Shown here piece after piece: positions 20,712 through 23,045 of a stretch of DNA of 23,045 nucleotides; the first letter of the stretch is position 1; each line of letters begins with the position of its first letter. Below the pieces are notes generated by a model that saw only the letters and a list, made by a program, of their open reading frames with translations, was not told the DNA's origin and ran no database searches. The stretch is from contig CABPSV020000201.1 in assembly GCA_902459845.2 (NCBI GenBank), positions 1-23,045 of the forward strand, in the 5' to 3' direction. The stretch comes from Hepatocystis sp. ex Piliocolobus tephrosceles (taxonomy: Eukaryota; Apicomplexa; Aconoidasida; Haemosporida; Plasmodiidae). Made by a program: the position numbers and the translations under genes.

Positions 20712-23045
20712 CCACACACATGTCGAACATATCACAGTGATATCGCGATATATTACTAATGCTACTACTGAATGATACTACTAAATGATACTACTAAATG
20801 ATACTACTAAATGATACTACTAAATGATACTACTAAATGATACTACTGCACAATACTACTGTATACTACTACTGTTACTTATGATATACCCTTTTTTATC
20901 TTTCCAGTAATAACAATTTTCAAAGGATGTTTATATTTTCTATTATCCTTTACGTCTTCATAGCTAGTTTAAAAAAAAAAAAAAAAAAAAAAACATGAGA
21001 TCGGATATGTATACATATACATATGTTTGTGTGTATTGAATTCTTTATAAATTATTTTATTTTATTATATTTTTAAACCTATTTTGAAACATTTTTAAGA
21101 CTAAAAACTTCAATATCCCTAGCTCTTTAAATTCTATGCGAAAATAAACAGGATTAACATACATGTATGTAAAGATACATAAGTCGTGTATTTATGAATA
21201 ATATTTATAAAAATACTTATTTTTTTTAAAAAAAATATATGTAAGTGTAAAATTTTAAAACTTTTTCTTTAATAACTTCTTTCTATTTCTTCTTTGCATG
21301 TATCTGGAAATGATTTGTCACCCTAAAGCCGATAAGCAAATAAGCAAATAAACAAGAAAATCAACAAAACTCTGCACTTATGAAAATATATATATATATA
21401 ATTTTATTGACTCTTTTTAATAAAATTATCAACTACTTTTTCAAACTTTTTATTAATAACTAACCATTTTTTCTTTTACATAATCAAAATCGATATTATC
21501 AAGGTGTTCTAACAGTTTTCTTTTATAACACGAATAGCAACTTCTATTTTCGCTTTCCCAACTATCACAGTTAACTTCATTTCTCTCCGTGTATGTGGTA
21601 TTATAATTGTTACCCAGATAATCCAAAAGATATATATAGGCAAGTTTTTCTATGATACTTTTTTTTTCTAATCAAATGAGAATGAATTGGTGCATAGAAA
21701 AATTAAGTGATGCATAAACAAATGAATTGAAGCATAAATAAATGGATTGACGAATAAAATGCCAGTACTGTTGTTTGTTATAATAATAATATATATATGC
21801 TATTCTACTAATACAATTTTTAAGAATAGTTCATAAAAATGCTAACCACACATACCATCAAAGCTTCCAAAATTGAAAAGAAAATATCCATCTATTTTTT
21901 GATAATTTTTTAAAAATTCGTAATTCATGCTAAATTGATATGAGCGATTTTCATTTGAACGTATACTACATGTTGCGCTCTTTTTAAAATTGTGGTAGTT
22001 ATTAATGACATTATTTGTTTTATTTATAAAAATATTGTTTTGAACAAATTCGTTTATATTTTTTATCTTTTTAATAAAAAAAAACCTTTCTAAATAAGAC
22101 AAATTGTCGTAAAAATAATTTTCACCATAATTCAATCCCCTAACCTTTGTTATTTTAAACGCAGCACTTATAATATTTTTTAAAATATTTTCTACTTTTT
22201 TTTTTATCTTAGTGTATTCTTTTTCCTATGAACAAAGAAATAATATAAAAACATATCAGTACGTACTCGTTGACATATCGTAACATATTTATAAATTTCA
22301 AAAAATTTTATTAAAACTTGTTTTCGTTTAGTTACTAGTTTTATTCGTTTATAATTTTTATATTCTCTTTGGATCTTCTGGTTTAACTCTTGCACAGACT
22401 CTTTGTAGTATCTAAAGTTGTGACATATGTATATATATAACAAATAAATAAAAAAAAATGGCGCACAAAATAGAGCAAGGACACGCACAAAATAATATAA
22501 GTTTACCTATCTTCCAATTTATGATATTTAACGTGATTTTCAATCTTTAATATATTTTCCTATTCATCGAGAAAACAAATTAAATTATCAATTATTTTAT
22601 TTCTTTTTTTTTTTTCCTTGAACCAAATAAAAACAGATAACTTATTTAAAATTATATACAAAGTTGGTTACCATATATTTATCCTCTTTCGTCATTTTAT
22701 AATTCTCAATCAACTCGAATTTAAAACTACAAAGAAGTTGAGGATATGGAGGAAATAAAGAATAATAGTATAAATTGAAAAAAAGAAATATATATATTTC
22801 TCTCTTTTATTTACTTTTTTGTTGTTTATTTTTTTTTTTTTTTTAGTAATACTTGTGAGCGCAATCCAATTTTTTGTTGAATGCTTTTGTAAGGTCATTT
22901 AATCCATAATTACATAAAATCTACATTTGAATAAAAATTCATAAAATTATATAACCTTTTACTTTTTTTTTTTTTTTTTTTTTTTTTCTTTTTAGCTTTA
23001 TACCTTATCCAAATATTTTTTATCACTAGTTTTGAAAGCATTATG
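15112..23045 (-). CDS. SPEF2/CPC1-like axonemal central-pair protein, at least 14 exons, N terminus outside the window
   Basis: Proposed exons: 23045-23004, 22920-22853, 22726-22672, 22559-22507, 22411-22267, 22225-21856, 21667-21465, 21322-21277, 21133-21079, 20963-20890, 20571-20458, 20211-16244, 15998-15225, 15138-15112. All have GT/AG ends and matching phases, giving about 1,997 residues here. Visible residues 73-121 are coiled coil. Residues 134-170 (KNIISAAFKITKVRG, then a Tyr/Asn stretch and LERFFF) follow the SPEF2 pattern I-V-D-L-A-T-K-V-x2-Y-R ... L-F-F. From residue 361 (KIVITGKIKKETELIAKYL) an adenylate-kinase-like fold begins, and LYVDLL ... GYIIINFFFSLKQ at 446-502 matches its V-x-L-L ... 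G-W-I-L-D-G-F-P-R-T-x-x-Q segment. The Walker A Gly-Lys-Thr and the D-G-F-P-R residues are lost. The remainder is Lys/Asn-rich helical sequence with several simple repeats. SPEF2/CPC1 belongs to the central-pair projection of motile flagella, which in Plasmodium would mean the male gamete. An N-terminal CH domain is predicted beyond 23045. The gene itself is well supported; the family call is moderate. Confidence 0.72.
16011..16025. repeat. G-run in an intron (C-rich on the coding strand)
   Basis: Nine G, one A and five G on the plus strand. On the minus strand it forms the C-rich half of the pyrimidine tract immediately before the splice acceptor at 16000-15999 of the SPEF2-like gene. Nearly all other acceptors in the window use T. 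Confidence 0.85.
17483..17605 (-). repeat. 24-bp coding repeat, five copies (Glu-Lys-Lys-Ile-Lys-Ser-Ser-Asn type)
   Basis: Five eight-residue units, EN/EK-K-P/T/I-KSSN, occupy about residues 1278-1318 of the SPEF2-like protein. A poly-Asn run (about 17437-17466) and a Ser-Asn-Gly/Asp tract (about 17320-17420) follow directly in the protein. Confidence 0.85.
18351..18452 (-). repeat. 9-bp coding repeat, about 11 copies of Ala-Thr-Thr
   Basis: The plus strand reads GCAGTGGTG repeated about 11 times with one variant unit. The coding strand gives (ATT)n at about residues 996-1029 of the SPEF2-like protein. It is the most GC-rich stretch of the window. Confidence 0.92.
19568..19678 (-). repeat. 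Lys-Ile-Glu coding repeat
   Basis: About nine perfect copies of K-I-E plus variants (EEIANIEEIEK) at about residues 586-623 of the SPEF2-like protein. The DNA alternates two nine-base forms, giving an 18-base higher-order period. The heptad-less charge pattern suggests a rigid single helix. Confidence 0.88.
20758..20848. repeat. 13-bp intronic minisatellite, seven copies
   Basis: Seven tandem units of AATGATACTACTA, the first and last slightly changed, lie inside the 318-base intron between exons 20963-20890 and 20571-20458. Degenerate ATACTACT motifs continue to about 20874. Confidence 0.92.

Noticed and set aside
20758..20848. Regular short repeats considered as a CRISPR array
   Set aside because: The 13-base units are directly tandem with no spacers, lie in a eukaryotic intron and have no associated genes.
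21242..21322. Ending the giant gene at the in-frame TAA after CKEEIERSY (about 21271)
   Set aside because: A phase-1 donor six bases earlier joins in frame to 21133-21079, which in turn joins to 20963-20890. No start codon context suitable for a new gene lies between, and the fused protein continues the SPEF2-like order. It remains the weakest junction because the donor is GTTATT.

Overview
The window is nuclear DNA of a malaria parasite (genus Plasmodium) or a very close relative. The evidence is extreme A+T richness, poly(A)/poly(T) tracts of up to about 70 bases, many (AT)n runs, Asn/Lys-rich proteins carrying simple-repeat insertions, short T-rich introns of the GT...AG type, and gene families typical of Apicomplexa. 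I cannot fix the species from sequence alone. I see no tRNA, rRNA, mobile element or CRISPR array.

Five protein-coding genes can be supported. (1) 548-4567, minus: a large polytopic membrane protein resembling the sodium:neurotransmitter symporter (SNF/NSS) family. It carries a long hydrophilic insertion with a 25-copy pentapeptide repeat. A short candidate last exon lies at 283-365. (2) 6130-8265, minus: a three-exon CCCH zinc-finger protein of an alveolate type; the finger only becomes intact after splicing. (3) 11598-12290, plus: mitochondrial large-subunit ribosomal protein uL29m (MRPL47). (4) 13595-14470, plus: an Asn-rich protein with a signal peptide and no recognised family. (5) 15112-23045, minus and running off the right edge: a giant gene of at least 14 exons encoding about 2,000 residues within the window. 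I assembled it exon by exon, and every junction keeps the reading frame. It resembles the axonemal central-pair proteins SPEF2/CPC1, including an adenylate-kinase-like domain whose nucleotide-binding motifs have decayed.

Layout: genes 1 and 2 are in tandem on the minus strand. Genes 2 and 3 are divergent across a 3.3 kb AT-rich spacer. Genes 3 and 4 are in tandem on the plus strand. Genes 4 and 5 converge tail to tail. There are no operons; the genes appear functionally unrelated (membrane transport, probable RNA binding, mitochondrial translation, a secreted product, male-gamete flagellum).

All splice sites were called by eye from GT/AG signals, pyrimidine tracts, phase consistency and protein continuity. 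No alignment, RNA evidence or database search was available. Family assignments rest on recognised motif patterns.
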